Shown here one piece after another: positions 54,318 through 63,212 of a stretch of 64,000 bases of DNA. Both the position numbers and the translations under genes were made by a program. The first letter of the stretch is position 1; every line of letters starts with the position of its first letter. The notes beneath the pieces were generated by a model, which ran no database searches, was not told the origin of the DNA, and saw only the letters and a list, made by a program, of their open reading frames with translations. Source of the DNA: Oscillospiraceae bacterium (lineage in GTDB: Bacteria; Bacillota; Clostridia; Oscillospirales; Ruminococcaceae); contig JAFQMN010000001.1 in assembly GCA_017414435.1 (NCBI GenBank), positions 62,001 through 126,000 on the forward strand. The letters run 5' to 3'.

Positions 54318-54346
54318 TTGAAAGATATTTACAAACATGCTAAAAT
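54318..54346 (+). promoter_or_regulatory. Sense promoter of small-peptide unit 2
   Basis: TTGAAA at 54318-54323, a 17-base spacer and TGC-TAAAAT (54341-54346); the sequence TGCTAAAATATATT is shared with unit 1 except for minor changes. Confidence 0.65.
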
Positions 54347-54353
54347 ATATTCC

Positions 54354-54555
54354 AGTGGTAGAGGCTTAGTCTTTGTTCGATCTGCCCCCTTGATCAACTT
54401 TTTTAAAAAAGCGAGGGGTGGTGATCGTATGAGACTTTTGGCAAAGTTTTTTAGCTGGCTGAGAAAATTGCTAAAAAAAGAACAGCCCGGGCAGGCTGTC
54501 AACTTTTTAATAGTAATTAATATCATCGGCAAAGACTAACCAAAAAATCTCTACC
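54354..54555 (-). ncRNA. Predicted antisense RNA of unit 2
   Basis: The minus-strand promoter at 54589-54562 would give an RNA complementary to the unit 2 mRNA. The inverted ends AGTGGTAGAG (54354) and CTCTACCACT (54549) give sense and antisense RNAs the same first bases. The 3' end is not known. Confidence 0.35.
54429..54539 (+). CDS. Small amphipathic peptide, unit 2 (type I toxin-like candidate)
   Basis: This 36-residue peptide begins MRLLAKFFSWLRKLLKK, a strongly amphipathic cationic helix of the kind seen in membrane-active peptides, and ends with the hydrophobic VNFLIVINIIGKD. GGGGTGGTGA before ATG 54429 is a strong ribosome site. A longer frame starts at 54312 but lies upstream of the promoter. 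It is the paralogue of the peptide at 54130. Membrane toxicity held in check by the antisense transcript is the proposed function; no homologue was recognised. Confidence 0.6.
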   Translation: MRLLAKFFSWLRKLLKKEQPGQAVNFLIVINIIGKD

Positions 54556-54561
54556 ACTATT

Positions 54562-54589
54562 ATTATATCACCTTATTTTAATTTGTCAA
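54562..54589 (-). promoter_or_regulatory. Antisense promoter of unit 2
   Basis: On the minus strand TTGACA (54589-54584), a 16-base spacer and TATAAT (54567-54562) repeat the promoter of unit 1 almost exactly. Confidence 0.75.
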
Positions 54590-54602
54590 GCCTTTGTTTC
54601 TG

Positions 54603-55778
54603 CTAAATTGAGAATTCATCTTTTAGTTTTTCAAAAAAGCTCTTGCGTTTTGTGTAATTTTTTCCATCTTGCAGACTGTCTGCAAATTCGCGCAGTTTCT
54701 CTTTTTGCTTAGAGTTTAGTCCTTTTGGCACTTCAATATTCACTCTAATATATTCATCACCGCGACCTCTGCCGCTTGTAAATGGAATTCCTCGACCTTT
54801 TAGCCTAAAAGTTGTACCTGGCTGTGTACCCTCTGCAATTGAATATTGCACCTTGCCGTCTATTGTTGGCACCACAATACTATCTCCCAACGCCAGCTGA
54901 GTAAATGTTACCGGCACTTCACAATACACATCATAACCGTCTCTGCTAAAAATCTCATGCTTTGTTACCCGCACTAAAACTTCAACATCGCCGTTTGGTC
55001 CGCCTTTGTAGCCTGTATTGCCTTGCCCTTTAATTACAAATATCTGCTTGTCGTCAATTCCTGCTGGGCAGTTTACATCCAGGCTAACGCTCTTCTGCCG
55101 CACCCCAGAGCCGCCGCAACTTTTACATGGGTTATTAATTAAAGAGCCGCTGCCATGGCATTTGGGGCATGTTTTTGTAGTAGAAACCATTCCAAACGGT
55201 GTTCTTTGAGTAACGTTAACAGCTCCAACTCCGCCACATTCCGAGCATTTAACCGGTTTAGAACCACTTGCACATCCACTCCCCGAGCATGCTGAGCAAC
55301 TTTCTGTTCTGGTGAATTTAATTGTCTTTTTTGCGCCCAAAGCTGCCTCTAAAAATGTTAGACCAATTGTAACTTCAATATTTTGCCCTTTTTTAGGTGC
55401 GTTCGGGTTTCTTGTCCGCCCAGAGCCTCCAAAACCACCAAAGCCGCCAAACATACTGCCAAAAATATCGCCTAAATCCACGCCAAAATCTCCAAAGCCC
55501 CCAAAACCACCAAAGTCGCCAGCTCCTCCGCTACTCCCAGCAGAATAAGATGGATCTACTCCCGCATGGCCAAATTGGTCATACCTAGCTTTTTTATTCT
55601 GGTCCGAAAGTACTTCATATGCCTCATTAACCTCTTTAAACTTTTCAGCCGCGTCTTTATTATTTGCATTAAGGTCCGGGTGATATTTTTTTGCCATAGT
55701 TCTAAACGCTTTTTTTATCTCGTCTTGGCTGGCGTTTTTATTTATTCCAAGCACTTCATAATAATCTCTTTTTGCCAC
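54603..55778 (-). CDS. dnaJ: Chaperone protein DnaJ
   Basis: This 391-residue co-chaperone stimulates the DnaK ATPase. The J domain has [11 protein letters not shown] with the HPD motif, followed by a Gly/Phe-rich linker, four CxxCxGxG zinc repeats (from [20 protein letters not shown] on) and the C-terminal substrate domain. The start is GTG 55778 behind AGGAGG. It is the last gene of the hrcA-grpE-dnaK-dnaJ operon. A GC hairpin lies between it and dnaK. Confidence 0.97.
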   Translation of the reverse strand: MAKRDYYEVLGINKNASQDEIKKAFRTMAKKYHPDLNANNKDAAEKFKEVNEAYEVLSDQNKKARYDQFGHAGVDPSYSAGSSGGAGDFGGFGGFGDFGVDLGDIFGSMFGGFGGFGGSGRTRNPNAPKKGQNIEVTIGLTFLEAALGAKKTIKFTRTESCSACSGSGCASGSKPVKCSECGGVGAVNVTQRTPFGMVSTTKTCPKCHGSGSLINNPCKSCGGSGVRQKSVSLDVNCPAGIDDKQIFVIKGQGNTGYKGGPNGDVEVLVRVTKHEIFSRDGYDVYCEVPVTFTQLALGDSIVVPTIDGKVQYSIAEGTQPGTTFRLKGRGIPFTSGRGRGDEYIRVNIEVPKGLNSKQKEKLREFADSLQDGKNYTKRKSFFEKLKDEFSI

Positions 55779-55873
55779 AAATTTTCCTCCTAATTTAGTT
55801 TTCTTTGAACATTTAAAAAATCACTCCAATAAAAACTTGAATGCTTTTTTAAATATTCAAAATGGCATTACCG

Positions 55874-55903
55874 CCCGGCAAGGCCTGTGTAAACCTTGCC
55901 GGG
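55874..55903 (-). other. GC-rich intercistronic hairpin between dnaK and dnaJ
   Basis: CCCGGCAAGG pairs with CCTTGCCGGG over a 10-base loop, directly after the dnaK stop. No T-run follows on the minus strand, so it is more likely an mRNA stability or attenuation element than a full terminator. Confidence 0.6.
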
Positions 55904-55912
55904 ATTTCTTTA

Positions 55913-57745
55913 CTATTGATTGTTTTCGTCTGTAACGTCTTTATAGTCGGCGTCAACCACATTATCGTTTGCGGCACCCTCTGTTCCAGCTGCATTTGCA
56001 TCTGCCTGCGGGTTTGCCTGCTGGTATAGCTTTGTAGACATCTCAAACAAAGATTTTTGAAGATCTTCTTGTTTAGCTTTAATATCTTCGCTCTTGTTAG
56101 AAGCTACTGCATCTTTAAGCGCTTGAATCTTCTGCTTGAGAGTTTCTTTTTCGGCATCAGAAACTTTATCGCCAACTTCATTCAGTGTCTTTTCAGATTG
56201 GTAGATCATCTGGTCTGCAGAGTTTTTAAGATCAATTTCTTCTTTTTTAGCTTTATCTTCTGCTGCAAATTTTTCTGCTTCTGCAACTGCTTTTTCAATA
56301 TCTTCTTTAGACATATTTGTGGACGATGTGATTGTAACTTTCTGCTCTTTGCCTGTGCCCATATCCTTTGCAGATACATTAACAATACCGTTGGCATCTA
56401 TATCAAAAGTAACTTCAATCTGCGGCACACCTCTTGGTGCTGCCGGAATTCCATCTAACTTAAAGAGCCCCAAAGTTTTGTTGCCGCTTGCCATTTCACG
56501 TTCGCCTTGCAGAATATGAATTTCTACCGAAGTCTGGTTATCTGCAGCTGTAGAGAAAATCTGAGATTTTTTGGTTGGAATTGTGGTGTTTCTTTCTATT
56601 ATTTTTGTAAACACACCACCTAAAGTTTCTAACCCCAAAGAAAGTGGTGTAACATCTAACAAAAGCAAGCCTTTAACATCACCAGAAAGCACTCCACCTT
56701 GAATTGCTGCACCAATAGCCACACATTCATCTGGGTTAATGCCCTTAAATGCCTCTTTGCCCAAACTCTTCAAAATTGCTTCAGAAACAGCCGGGATTCT
56801 AGAAGAACCACCTACCATCAATATCTTATTAATATCGTTTGCTGTAACTTTAGCATCGGCCATAGCTTGCTTAACCGGCCCCATTGTGGCCTCAACAAGA
56901 TCTGCAGTTAGTTCGTTAAATTTAGCACGAGTTAATGTAACATCCAGGTGCTTTGGTCCGTTAGCATCTGCGGTAATAAACGGCAGGTTAATGTGTGTTT
57001 GAGTTGTGCTCGAAAGTTCAATCTTAGCTTTTTCTGCCGCCTCTTTTAATCTTTGGACTGCAATTTTATCGTTCATCAAATCTATGCCGTTTTCTTTTTT
57101 AAATTCTTCAGCAAGATATTTCATAATACGTTCATCAAAGTCATCGCCGCCAAGTTTGTTGTTTCCGGCAGTTGCTAACACCTCTTGAACACCATCGCCC
57201 ATCTCTATAATAGATACATCGAACGTACCGCCACCCAGGTCATAAACCATAATCTTCTGGCTGCCTTCTTTATCAACTCCATAAGCTAAAGCTGCGGCCG
57301 TTGGTTCGTTTATAATCCTCTTAACTTCAAGCCCGGCAATCTTACCGGCATCTTTTGTAGCTTGGCGTTGCGCATCTGTAAAATATGCTGGCACTGTAAT
57401 TACAGCTTCTGTTACCGAATGCCCCAAATAAGCCTCTGCATCAGCTTTTAGCTTTTGCAAAATCATCGCAGATATCTCTTGCGGTGTGTAACTTTTGCCG
57501 TTAATTGTAACCTTGTGGTCCGAACCCATGTGCCTTTTAATTGATATAACTGTGTTTTCTGGGTTTGTTATAGCCTGGCGTTTAGCAACTTGCCCAACCA
57601 TACGTTCACCTGTTTTAGAAAACGCAACTACAGATGGAGTTGTTCTAGAACCTTCACTATTGGTTATAACAACCGGTTCGTTACCTTCCATAACCGAAAC
57701 ACAAGAGTTTGTTGTACCTAAATCTATTCCTATTATTTTAGACAT
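55913..57745 (-). CDS. dnaK: Chaperone protein DnaK (Hsp70)
   Basis: This 610-residue ATP-dependent chaperone starts [19 protein letters not shown] and has the phosphate-2 motif [13 protein letters not shown], the adenosine motif MVGGSSRIP, the linker [12 protein letters not shown] and the substrate domain with QGERE. The C-terminal end is acidic ([11 protein letters not shown]). ATG 57745 follows GGAGGG. It is between grpE and dnaJ in the operon. Confidence 0.98.
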   Translation of the reverse strand: MSKIIGIDLGTTNSCVSVMEGNEPVVITNSEGSRTTPSVVAFSKTGERMVGQVAKRQAITNPENTVISIKRHMGSDHKVTINGKSYTPQEISAMILQKLKADAEAYLGHSVTEAVITVPAYFTDAQRQATKDAGKIAGLEVKRIINEPTAAALAYGVDKEGSQKIMVYDLGGGTFDVSIIEMGDGVQEVLATAGNNKLGGDDFDERIMKYLAEEFKKENGIDLMNDKIAVQRLKEAAEKAKIELSSTTQTHINLPFITADANGPKHLDVTLTRAKFNELTADLVEATMGPVKQAMADAKVTANDINKILMVGGSSRIPAVSEAILKSLGKEAFKGINPDECVAIGAAIQGGVLSGDVKGLLLLDVTPLSLGLETLGGVFTKIIERNTTIPTKKSQIFSTAADNQTSVEIHILQGEREMASGNKTLGLFKLDGIPAAPRGVPQIEVTFDIDANGIVNVSAKDMGTGKEQKVTITSSTNMSKEDIEKAVAEAEKFAAEDKAKKEEIDLKNSADQMIYQSEKTLNEVGDKVSDAEKETLKQKIQALKDAVASNKSEDIKAKQEDLQKSLFEMSTKLYQQANPQADANAAGTEGAANDNVVDADYKDVTDENNQ

Positions 57746-57814
57746 ATAAAAGCCCTCCTAAAATTTAACATATTTTTAATTTTTAAATATATATATTATA
57801 AATTTAAAACAAAA

Positions 57815-58345
57815 TTAATTTGCCACCTTAACCATTGCATGCCTAATCACTTTTTGGTTAAGCAAATACCCTTTTTGCAATACCTCAACAATCTCACCTT
57901 CTTTTAAATTTTCATCTTCTATATGCAATACCGCATTGTGTTTTTGCGGGTCGAATATATCTCCCACTGCACCGAACTCCTCTACTTTTAAATTGGCAAG
58001 TGCGGTGTTAATACTGCGGTTTATAAGTTCAATTCCTTTCTTGCATTCGCTATCTTTAATATCTAAAGCCATTGCCGCTTGCGCACTGTCTGCAACTGCT
58101 AAAAACTGGCTCACCGCATAAGAAATTGCCTCCGGGTAAATCTGCTCCTTCTCTTTAATAGAACGCTTTCTAAAGTTGTCATATTCCGCTGCAACTCTCA
58201 TAAACTGCTGCTTCAGTTCCTCGTGCGCTTTTTGCTCCTGCGCCAAAAGCTTTTCAAAATCCACCTTCTCTTCTTTAACCTCTGCTTTTTCTTCTGGTTT
58301 TTTAATTTCTTTTTCCGCCTTTTCGCTGTGTTTATGCTTACTCAA
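57815..58345 (-). CDS. grpE: Nucleotide exchange factor GrpE
   Basis: This 176-residue protein exchanges nucleotide on DnaK. It has a charged N-terminal coiled coil with RVAAEYDNFRKRSIKEKEQ and the C-terminal beta domain with FDPQKHNAVLHIED and EIVEVLQKGYLLNQKVIRHA, both diagnostic. The start is TTG 58345 behind AAGGTGG. It is separated from hrcA by an inserted lipoprotein gene. Confidence 0.96.
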   Translation of the reverse strand: MSKHKHSEKAEKEIKKPEEKAEVKEEKVDFEKLLAQEQKAHEELKQQFMRVAAEYDNFRKRSIKEKEQIYPEAISYAVSQFLAVADSAQAAMALDIKDSECKKGIELINRSINTALANLKVEEFGAVGDIFDPQKHNAVLHIEDENLKEGEIVEVLQKGYLLNQKVIRHAMVKVAN

Positions 58346-58398
58346 AATTGTCCACCTTCTTTTACTTTTAAAATCTTTGAATTTTTAAAATTTGCTTT

Positions 58399-59610
58399 TT
58401 AAAGCGCATCTGCCTCTCTTGTAATAACTTCGCCGTTTATTCTGCAGTTAACAACCTGCGGTTTTAGGTCTAGATCTTCTGGGTTTGGCATATTCTCAAT
58501 CACACCAACGCCTGCTACTTCTGAATCAACCGTTCCTGTAAATTCACAATTTTGTAAATATGCTTGTGGTTCAGATTTAATTGATTCCCAGGCAAAATCT
58601 ATATTGCCCCACCGGTTTAAAGCTGCAAATGCTGCAGCTTTTGTGCCTTTAACAGTTCCTTCTGCTTTGCAAGATTCAACAATGCCGTAGTTACTGCCAA
58701 TAATTCCTCCGGCAAAATCTGCTGAAATGTTACCTTTATATTTTGAATTTTCTACAAGGCCATTATTAGTAGATGCTATTCCACCAGCTGTCCCTTCGAA
58801 TCTATCTTTATAAATACTCACAAAGTCTCCTTCAACTTCACAATTGCCAATATATGCATAATTAAACCCGGCAATGCCGCCTATTTCTGGCGTTTGAAAA
58901 TAATAATCGTCTTCCGCATATCCATTGTCTTCTGCCAAACTTCTGCAGCAATTTGTTAATTTAGCATAAACTTTACAATTAGTTATTGTTCCGCCTTCAG
59001 TTGCACCAACACCACCATTAGAATTACATATACCACCTAAGTTCATATCATTAGTAGAAAGCTCTCCGCGAACTTCACAACCATCTATTGTGCCCAAGTT
59101 ACTACAACATATTCCACCAAGGCTAACCAATGTATCTTCAACCACCACATCTAATTTGCAGTTTTCTATTGTGCCTTTATTTTCACCCACAAGCACTGAA
59201 TCGATATCGCCATAAAAATGCCCTGTAACGTTCAAATTTTTAACAATACCTTCTTTTGCAATATCACCTAAAATATTCCCATTACTTAAATCACAATTAA
59301 AAGTTTCCCCATTTCCATCAAACGTGCCTTTAAATTCATGATCTTTGGCAAAAATAGGTTGAAACGTTATAAAATCTTCTGTTGAGCCCTCACCATCTGT
59401 TAAGTCCAGATCATTTTTTAAAATTATCGTTTTTCCTTCAAACGTCTCTCCTTGCTCCGAACTTGTATGCAGTGCGTTTAGATCTGCCAAACTAGATACT
59501 TCAAAATCTGCTGGATTTGTTCGTTTTGCTGCTGTTTTATCGCCTAAAGAGCAACCGCAAAATGCAATAGAAGTAGCCGATAACAATGCTAAAAGTCTTT
59601 TTTTATCCAT
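58399..59610 (-). CDS. GLUG-repeat lipoprotein inserted in the heat-shock operon
   Basis: This 403-residue protein has a lipoprotein signal with lipobox FCGC (KRLLALLSATSIAFCGC) and then about ten GLUG-type repeats such as SLGGICCSNLGTIDGCEVRG and EIGGIAGFNYAYIGNCEVEG, predicted to form a right-handed beta helix on the cell surface. It is related in repeat type to the protein at 41046. It lies between hrcA and grpE, 53 bases from grpE and 60 bases from hrcA, a place normally without a gene. Presumably it is co-transcribed with the operon. Function unknown. Confidence 0.78.
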   Translation of the reverse strand: MDKKRLLALLSATSIAFCGCSLGDKTAAKRTNPADFEVSSLADLNALHTSSEQGETFEGKTIILKNDLDLTDGEGSTEDFITFQPIFAKDHEFKGTFDGNGETFNCDLSNGNILGDIAKEGIVKNLNVTGHFYGDIDSVLVGENKGTIENCKLDVVVEDTLVSLGGICCSNLGTIDGCEVRGELSTNDMNLGGICNSNGGVGATEGGTITNCKVYAKLTNCCRSLAEDNGYAEDDYYFQTPEIGGIAGFNYAYIGNCEVEGDFVSIYKDRFEGTAGGIASTNNGLVENSKYKGNISADFAGGIIGSNYGIVESCKAEGTVKGTKAAAFAALNRWGNIDFAWESIKSEPQAYLQNCEFTGTVDSEVAGVGVIENMPNPEDLDLKPQVVNCRINGEVITREADAL

Positions 59611-59645
59611 AAAACTATCTCCTTTTTAAATTTTTATATTATTTC

Positions 59646-59661
59646 TGTTCCATATGGAACA
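59646..59661. promoter_or_regulatory. parS-like palindrome variant (CATATG centre)
   Basis: TGTTCCATATGGAACA differs from the other palindromes only in the central two bases (CG to TA). It lies between hrcA and the inserted lipoprotein gene without the rest of the repeat. Confidence 0.6.
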
Positions 59662-59670
59662 AAGCTCATG

Positions 59671-60696
59671 CTAAATTAATAATTTCGGCAAAATGTCAAC
59701 AAAATACTGTAAATATGCCACACATAAAGAGTAGTTCATCTTCACCGGACCAATTACCACAATGCCACCTTTACCTTTGCCTTTTATTTCAAAACAGGTA
59801 TCTAAAACGCTAAATGGTTTAAATTCACTCCCGGCAATATTCTGCCCAATTTGAATCTGAATTTTATCAGGTTGCGCTGTCATTAGTTTTTTTACTTCTG
59901 AATGTTCCTCTAAAAACGCAAGAATATCTTTTATATTAGGTGTTAATTCTTCATAACATAAAAGATTCGTACTGCCTTTAATAAATAAATCCACATTGCA
60001 AAGTTCGCTGCATATATCATATATACAGAATAAAATTGGCACCAGCATTGAATTGAGCATAGATTCTTTTGCGTTGATATTTGAAGTAGATATTAAAGAT
60101 TGAATAAAACTATGTGTAATCTCAAGCGGCGAACGATTGCAAAAACCGTTATTTAAAAATGTGTTAAGGCCTTCTAAAAAAAGTTCCGAAAGAATACCAC
60201 CTAAGTTACAGGTCTTATGTTTTATTACACCATGAATTGTAGACATTACAACAATACAAAAGTTAGATTTGGTGGGAATAACTAGAACTTTTTCAATTTT
60301 ATCGGTCTCTGAATGAACTGAAGAAAAAATAGCTACACAATTGGTTGCATCTGCTAAAATTGTACTTGCTCTTTTTAAAATATTACTAACACCATATTCC
60401 ATTCCTAACGCGTATGCAATTTCACTTTTTTGCACTGCATTTAAATCTTTATAAACCATAATATCATCAGCATACAGCCTGTAACCATTAAGAGAAGGCA
60501 CTCTACCAGATGACGTGTGTGGCTGTTCAAGCAAGCCCAATTCATAAAGCACAGCCATTTCATTCCTAATTGTAGCAGAAGATATTTTATCTTTAAAAAG
60601 ATGCGCCACCAGTTCAGACCCCACCGGCTTTGAAGTGGCAATATATTCTTCTATAACCATTGTTAATATTCTGCGTTTTCGTTCGTCAAGCTTCAT
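59671..60696 (-). CDS. hrcA: Heat-shock repressor HrcA
   Basis: This 341-residue repressor binds CIRCE operators and controls the operon. The N-terminal winged helix has LDERKRRILTMVIEEYIATS and SSATIRNEMAVLYELGLL, with EQPHTSSGRVPS next, all diagnostic. The C-terminal part holds IKGKGKGGIVVIGPVKMNY. ATG 60696 follows GAGGTGA. A CIRCE element and a sigma-A promoter are directly upstream, so HrcA regulates its own expression. Confidence 0.97.
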   Translation of the reverse strand: MKLDERKRRILTMVIEEYIATSKPVGSELVAHLFKDKISSATIRNEMAVLYELGLLEQPHTSSGRVPSLNGYRLYADDIMVYKDLNAVQKSEIAYALGMEYGVSNILKRASTILADATNCVAIFSSVHSETDKIEKVLVIPTKSNFCIVVMSTIHGVIKHKTCNLGGILSELFLEGLNTFLNNGFCNRSPLEITHSFIQSLISTSNINAKESMLNSMLVPILFCIYDICSELCNVDLFIKGSTNLLCYEELTPNIKDILAFLEEHSEVKKLMTAQPDKIQIQIGQNIAGSEFKPFSVLDTCFEIKGKGKGGIVVIGPVKMNYSLCVAYLQYFVDILPKLLI

Positions 60697-60738
60697 ACTT
60701 CACCTCAGTTTTTGCATTAACCCTCACTATTTTTGAAG

Positions 60739-60765
60739 TTAGCACTCTTTTGCTTTGACTGCTAA
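60739..60765. promoter_or_regulatory. CIRCE operator of the heat-shock operon
   Basis: TTAGCACTC, a 9-base spacer, then GACTGCTAA; the consensus is TTAGCACTC-N9-GAGTGCTAA, so one base differs in one arm. It lies between the promoter and the hrcA start. Confidence 0.93.
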
Positions 60766-60769
60766 TTCA

Positions 60770-60798
60770 AGTTTACACTATATTCAAAAACTTGTCAA
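60770..60798 (-). promoter_or_regulatory. Promoter of the hrcA operon
   Basis: On the minus strand TTGACA (60798-60793), a 17-base spacer and TAAACT (60775-60770) directly precede the CIRCE operator. Confidence 0.7.
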
Positions 60799-60847
60799 GT
60801 ACTTTTTTAAAATTTTTTATTATTTTCATAAAATTAAGAGCAAATTT

Positions 60848-61045
60848 TACGCACAAAAAAGTTATTAACATTTGTTCCACGTGGAACAAAATCAAAAAAA
60901 TATTTTAACAAAGCCACAAAATCTACTTTTTTTGTACATTTTTAAAAAACTAAGAATAGTTATACCCCCGCTGCGCGGGGGTATAACTATTTCGAATTTA
61001 AAAGCTGCAAACCCCACTTTTTTGTACTTTTTTAATTTTGATTGA
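60848..61045 (+). repeat. Dispersed intergenic repeat, copy G
   Basis: This copy has ACGCACAAAAAAGTTATTAA, the palindrome at 60873-60888, CTACTTTTTTTGTAC, and the hairpin TAGTTATACCCCC/GGGGGTATAACTA at 60957-60989, then ATTTAAAAGCTGCAAA and TTTTTTGTACTTTTTT. Confidence 0.92.
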
Positions 61046-61205
61046 TGTAACATCTTAAAGGATAATTATATTGAAATTTATAGGAAGCAAACCTGATTTC
61101 ATTTTATAATTCTTTGTTTTTTGTAGATTGAAGTTGAATATTTTATAAGTTTAGTTTAAAATATAAAAAAACGATTAATTAAAACAAAGGCGAGGAGGAA
61201 AGATA

Positions 61206-61463
61206 GTGTTTAAAATAGGAGCAGCGAAGCAAGGAGTCCCAGACTTTTCTATTGGAGAAGAGAAAAATATAACCAGACCTAAAACAGCTGCTTTTACAAC
61301 AAGAGCAAAGATGAAAGCAGAAAAATTAAAACCAAAAACAGCAAGTAGTATATCAGAAGAACTGAGAACGGATTATTTTGAATTCTTTACACCAAGGCCA
61401 GATGCTAAAATATATCAGAAACCAGAGGCAACAAATTTAGAACAAAAAAAGGATAACAGCTAA
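61206..61463 (+). CDS. Small basic protein of unknown function
   Basis: This 85-residue hydrophilic protein starts with GTG 61206 behind the strong site GAGGAGGAAAG. It is rich in Lys, Ala and Thr (FTTRAKMKAEKLKPKTASS), with no membrane segment and no recognised domain. It lies 80 bases before the NfeD-like gene and might be in the same transcript. The strong ribosome site is the main support for it being real. Confidence 0.6.
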   Translation: MFKIGAAKQGVPDFSIGEEKNITRPKTAAFTTRAKMKAEKLKPKTASSISEELRTDYFEFFTPRPDAKIYQKPEATNLEQKKDNS

Positions 61464-61543
61464 AATTTTCAGTACAAACTAACTATAATAGACAAAAATC
61501 TTTTTATGTGGTAAAATAAAAAACACAATGGAGGATATACATT

Positions 61544-61981
61544 ATGAATGTTTCTAATACATGGCTAGTGTTAGCGTTAGTTTTTCTTTTGTTTGAGGCT
61601 GTAACTGTGCAATTAGTTTCTTTGTGGTTTATTGTTGGAGCAATATTTGCATTTATTGCTAGTCTGTTTACTCCGTCTATGTCAGTTCAAATTTGCATAT
61701 TTGTTTTATCTTCTGTAATATCACTTCTTTTATTAAGGCCGTTTTTAAAAAAGACAATTAAAACTAAACCCGAAGATATTAATTTGGGACGTTATATTTC
61801 CAAACAAGCTATTGTCACTTCCGAAATTAATAATGTTTTAGGGGTCGGTGAAATTAACATAAACGGTAGCATTTGGTCAGCACAATCTACTGACGAAACG
61901 GTTATAGCAGAAGGAGAAATGGTGTTAGTTGAAGCTATAGAAGGAGTTACATGCAAAGTTAAACGGTTAGAACAAAAATAA
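61544..61981 (+). CDS. NfeD-family membrane protein
   Basis: This 145-residue protein has two to three hydrophobic helices at the N-terminus (WLVLALVFLLFEAVTVQLVS and following) and a C-terminal OB-fold domain with GRYISKQAIVTSEINNVLG and GEININGSIWSAQSTDETVI, the NfeD core without the ClpP-like protease part. NfeD proteins pair with stomatin/SPFH proteins in the membrane. The SPFH gene follows 23 bases later, which supports the call. GGAGGATAT precedes the start. Confidence 0.9.
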   Translation: MNVSNTWLVLALVFLLFEAVTVQLVSLWFIVGAIFAFIASLFTPSMSVQICIFVLSSVISLLLLRPFLKKTIKTKPEDINLGRYISKQAIVTSEINNVLGVGEININGSIWSAQSTDETVIAEGEMVLVEAIEGVTCKVKRLEQK

Positions 61982-62004
61982 ATTTTAAACGGGGATGATG
62001 AATT

Positions 62005-62889
62005 ATGTTAGAAATGTTATTATTGATAGTTTTTATTGCGATTTTTATTGTTGCATCATGTGTAAAGGTAGTTCCGCAAGCTCATGCTTTTGTAATTGAA
62101 CGTTTAGGATCTTACCATGCAACCTGGAGCACGGGATTGCATGCAAAAATCCCTTTTATAGATAAAATAGCAAAAAGAGTATCTTTAAAAGAAAAAGTAG
62201 TGGATTTTCCACCTCAGCCGGTAATAACTAAAGATAATGTTACCATGCAGATAGATACAATTGTATATTTTCAAATTACCGATCCTAAACTTTATACATA
62301 TGGCGTTGAAAATCCTATTTTTGCTATAGAAAATCTTACAGCTACAACTCTTAGAAATATTATTGGGGATTTGGAATTAGATCATACTTTAACTTCTCGT
62401 GATGTTATAAATACAAAAATACGTGCAATTTTAGATAAAGCAACCGACCCTTGGGGAATAAAAGTTAACCGAGTAGAATTGAAAAATATTCTACCACCTC
62501 GCGAAATTCAAGATGCGATGGAAAAACAGATGAAAGCAGAACGCGAAAGAAGAGCTAAAATTCTTGATGCAGAAGGTGAAAAGCGAAGTGAAATTTTAAT
62601 TGCAGAAGGGCACAAAGAAGCAGCAATATTAAAAGCAGATGCAATTAAAGAAACCAAGATAAGAGAAGCAGAAGGTGAAGCACAAGCTATACTTTCAGTA
62701 CAAAAAGCTTATGCAGATAGTATAAAACTACTCAACGAAGCAAACCCTTCAGAAAAGGTCATCTCTTTAAAGAGCTTAGAAGCTTTTGGAAAGGCTGCGG
62801 ATGGAAAAGCTACAAAAATTATCATTCCGTCTGAAATTCAGTCGTTAGCAGGGTTGGCTGTTTCTGTAAAGGAACTGTTGGAAGATTAA
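62005..62889 (+). CDS. SPFH/stomatin-family membrane scaffold protein (QmcA-like)
   Basis: This 294-residue protein has one N-terminal membrane helix (LEMLLLIVFIAIFIVASCV), then KVVPQAHAFVIERLGSYHAT and the SPFH domain with DNVTMQIDTIVYFQITDP and the RNIIGDLELDHTLTSRD segment, ending in a long Ala/Glu-rich coiled coil. Family members form ring-shaped oligomers that organise membrane domains and control proteases. It forms an operon with the NfeD-like gene, the usual pairing. Confidence 0.93.
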   Translation: MLEMLLLIVFIAIFIVASCVKVVPQAHAFVIERLGSYHATWSTGLHAKIPFIDKIAKRVSLKEKVVDFPPQPVITKDNVTMQIDTIVYFQITDPKLYTYGVENPIFAIENLTATTLRNIIGDLELDHTLTSRDVINTKIRAILDKATDPWGIKVNRVELKNILPPREIQDAMEKQMKAERERRAKILDAEGEKRSEILIAEGHKEAAILKADAIKETKIREAEGEAQAILSVQKAYADSIKLLNEANPSEKVISLKSLEAFGKAADGKATKIIIPSEIQSLAGLAVSVKELLED

Positions 62890-62918
62890 TTTTGTAATAT
62901 GTTATAATATTTAATTTT

Positions 62919-63130
62919 TACGCACAAAAAAGTTATTAACATTTGTTCCACGTGGAACAAAATTAAAAAAACGTTTTAATAAAGCCGTAAACTTAAGTTT
63001 TTTTGTGCATTTTTAAAAAACTAAGAATAGTTACACCCCCGCTGCGCGGGGGTGTAACTATTTCGAATTTAAAAGCTGCAAACCCCACTTTTTTGTACTT
63101 TTTTTAATTTTGATTGACTAAACATTCTCC
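62919..63130 (+). repeat. Dispersed intergenic repeat, copy H
   Basis: This copy has ACGCACAAAAAAGTTATTAA, the palindrome at 62944-62959, TTTTAATAAAGCCG, TTTTTTTGTGCATTTTTAAA, and the hairpin TAGTTACACCCCC/GGGGGTGTAACTA at 63028-63060, then ATTTAAAAGCTGCAAA and TTTTTTGTACTTTTTT. It fills most of the gap after the SPFH gene. Confidence 0.92.
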
Positions 63131-63212
63131 ATTTCGCAGGGAAATGTAAACATTTAATTTTATAAAAAAATTAATTTCAATAAAGAAGTGGATTTTTCCT
63201 CATAAATCACAA

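Noticed and set aside
54329..54532. 67-residue minus-strand frame opposite small peptide 2
   Set aside because: No ribosome site. The antisense strand is better explained as a regulatory RNA, as the promoter lies close and no start signal is seen.
55312..55588. Pro/Lys-rich plus-strand frames
   Set aside because: Antisense to the Gly-rich linker of DnaJ.
7287..62959. Chromosome origin region because of many parS-like sites
   Set aside because: No dnaA, dnaN, parA/parB, rnpA or rpmH genes are present, and the sites sit in dispersed repeats.
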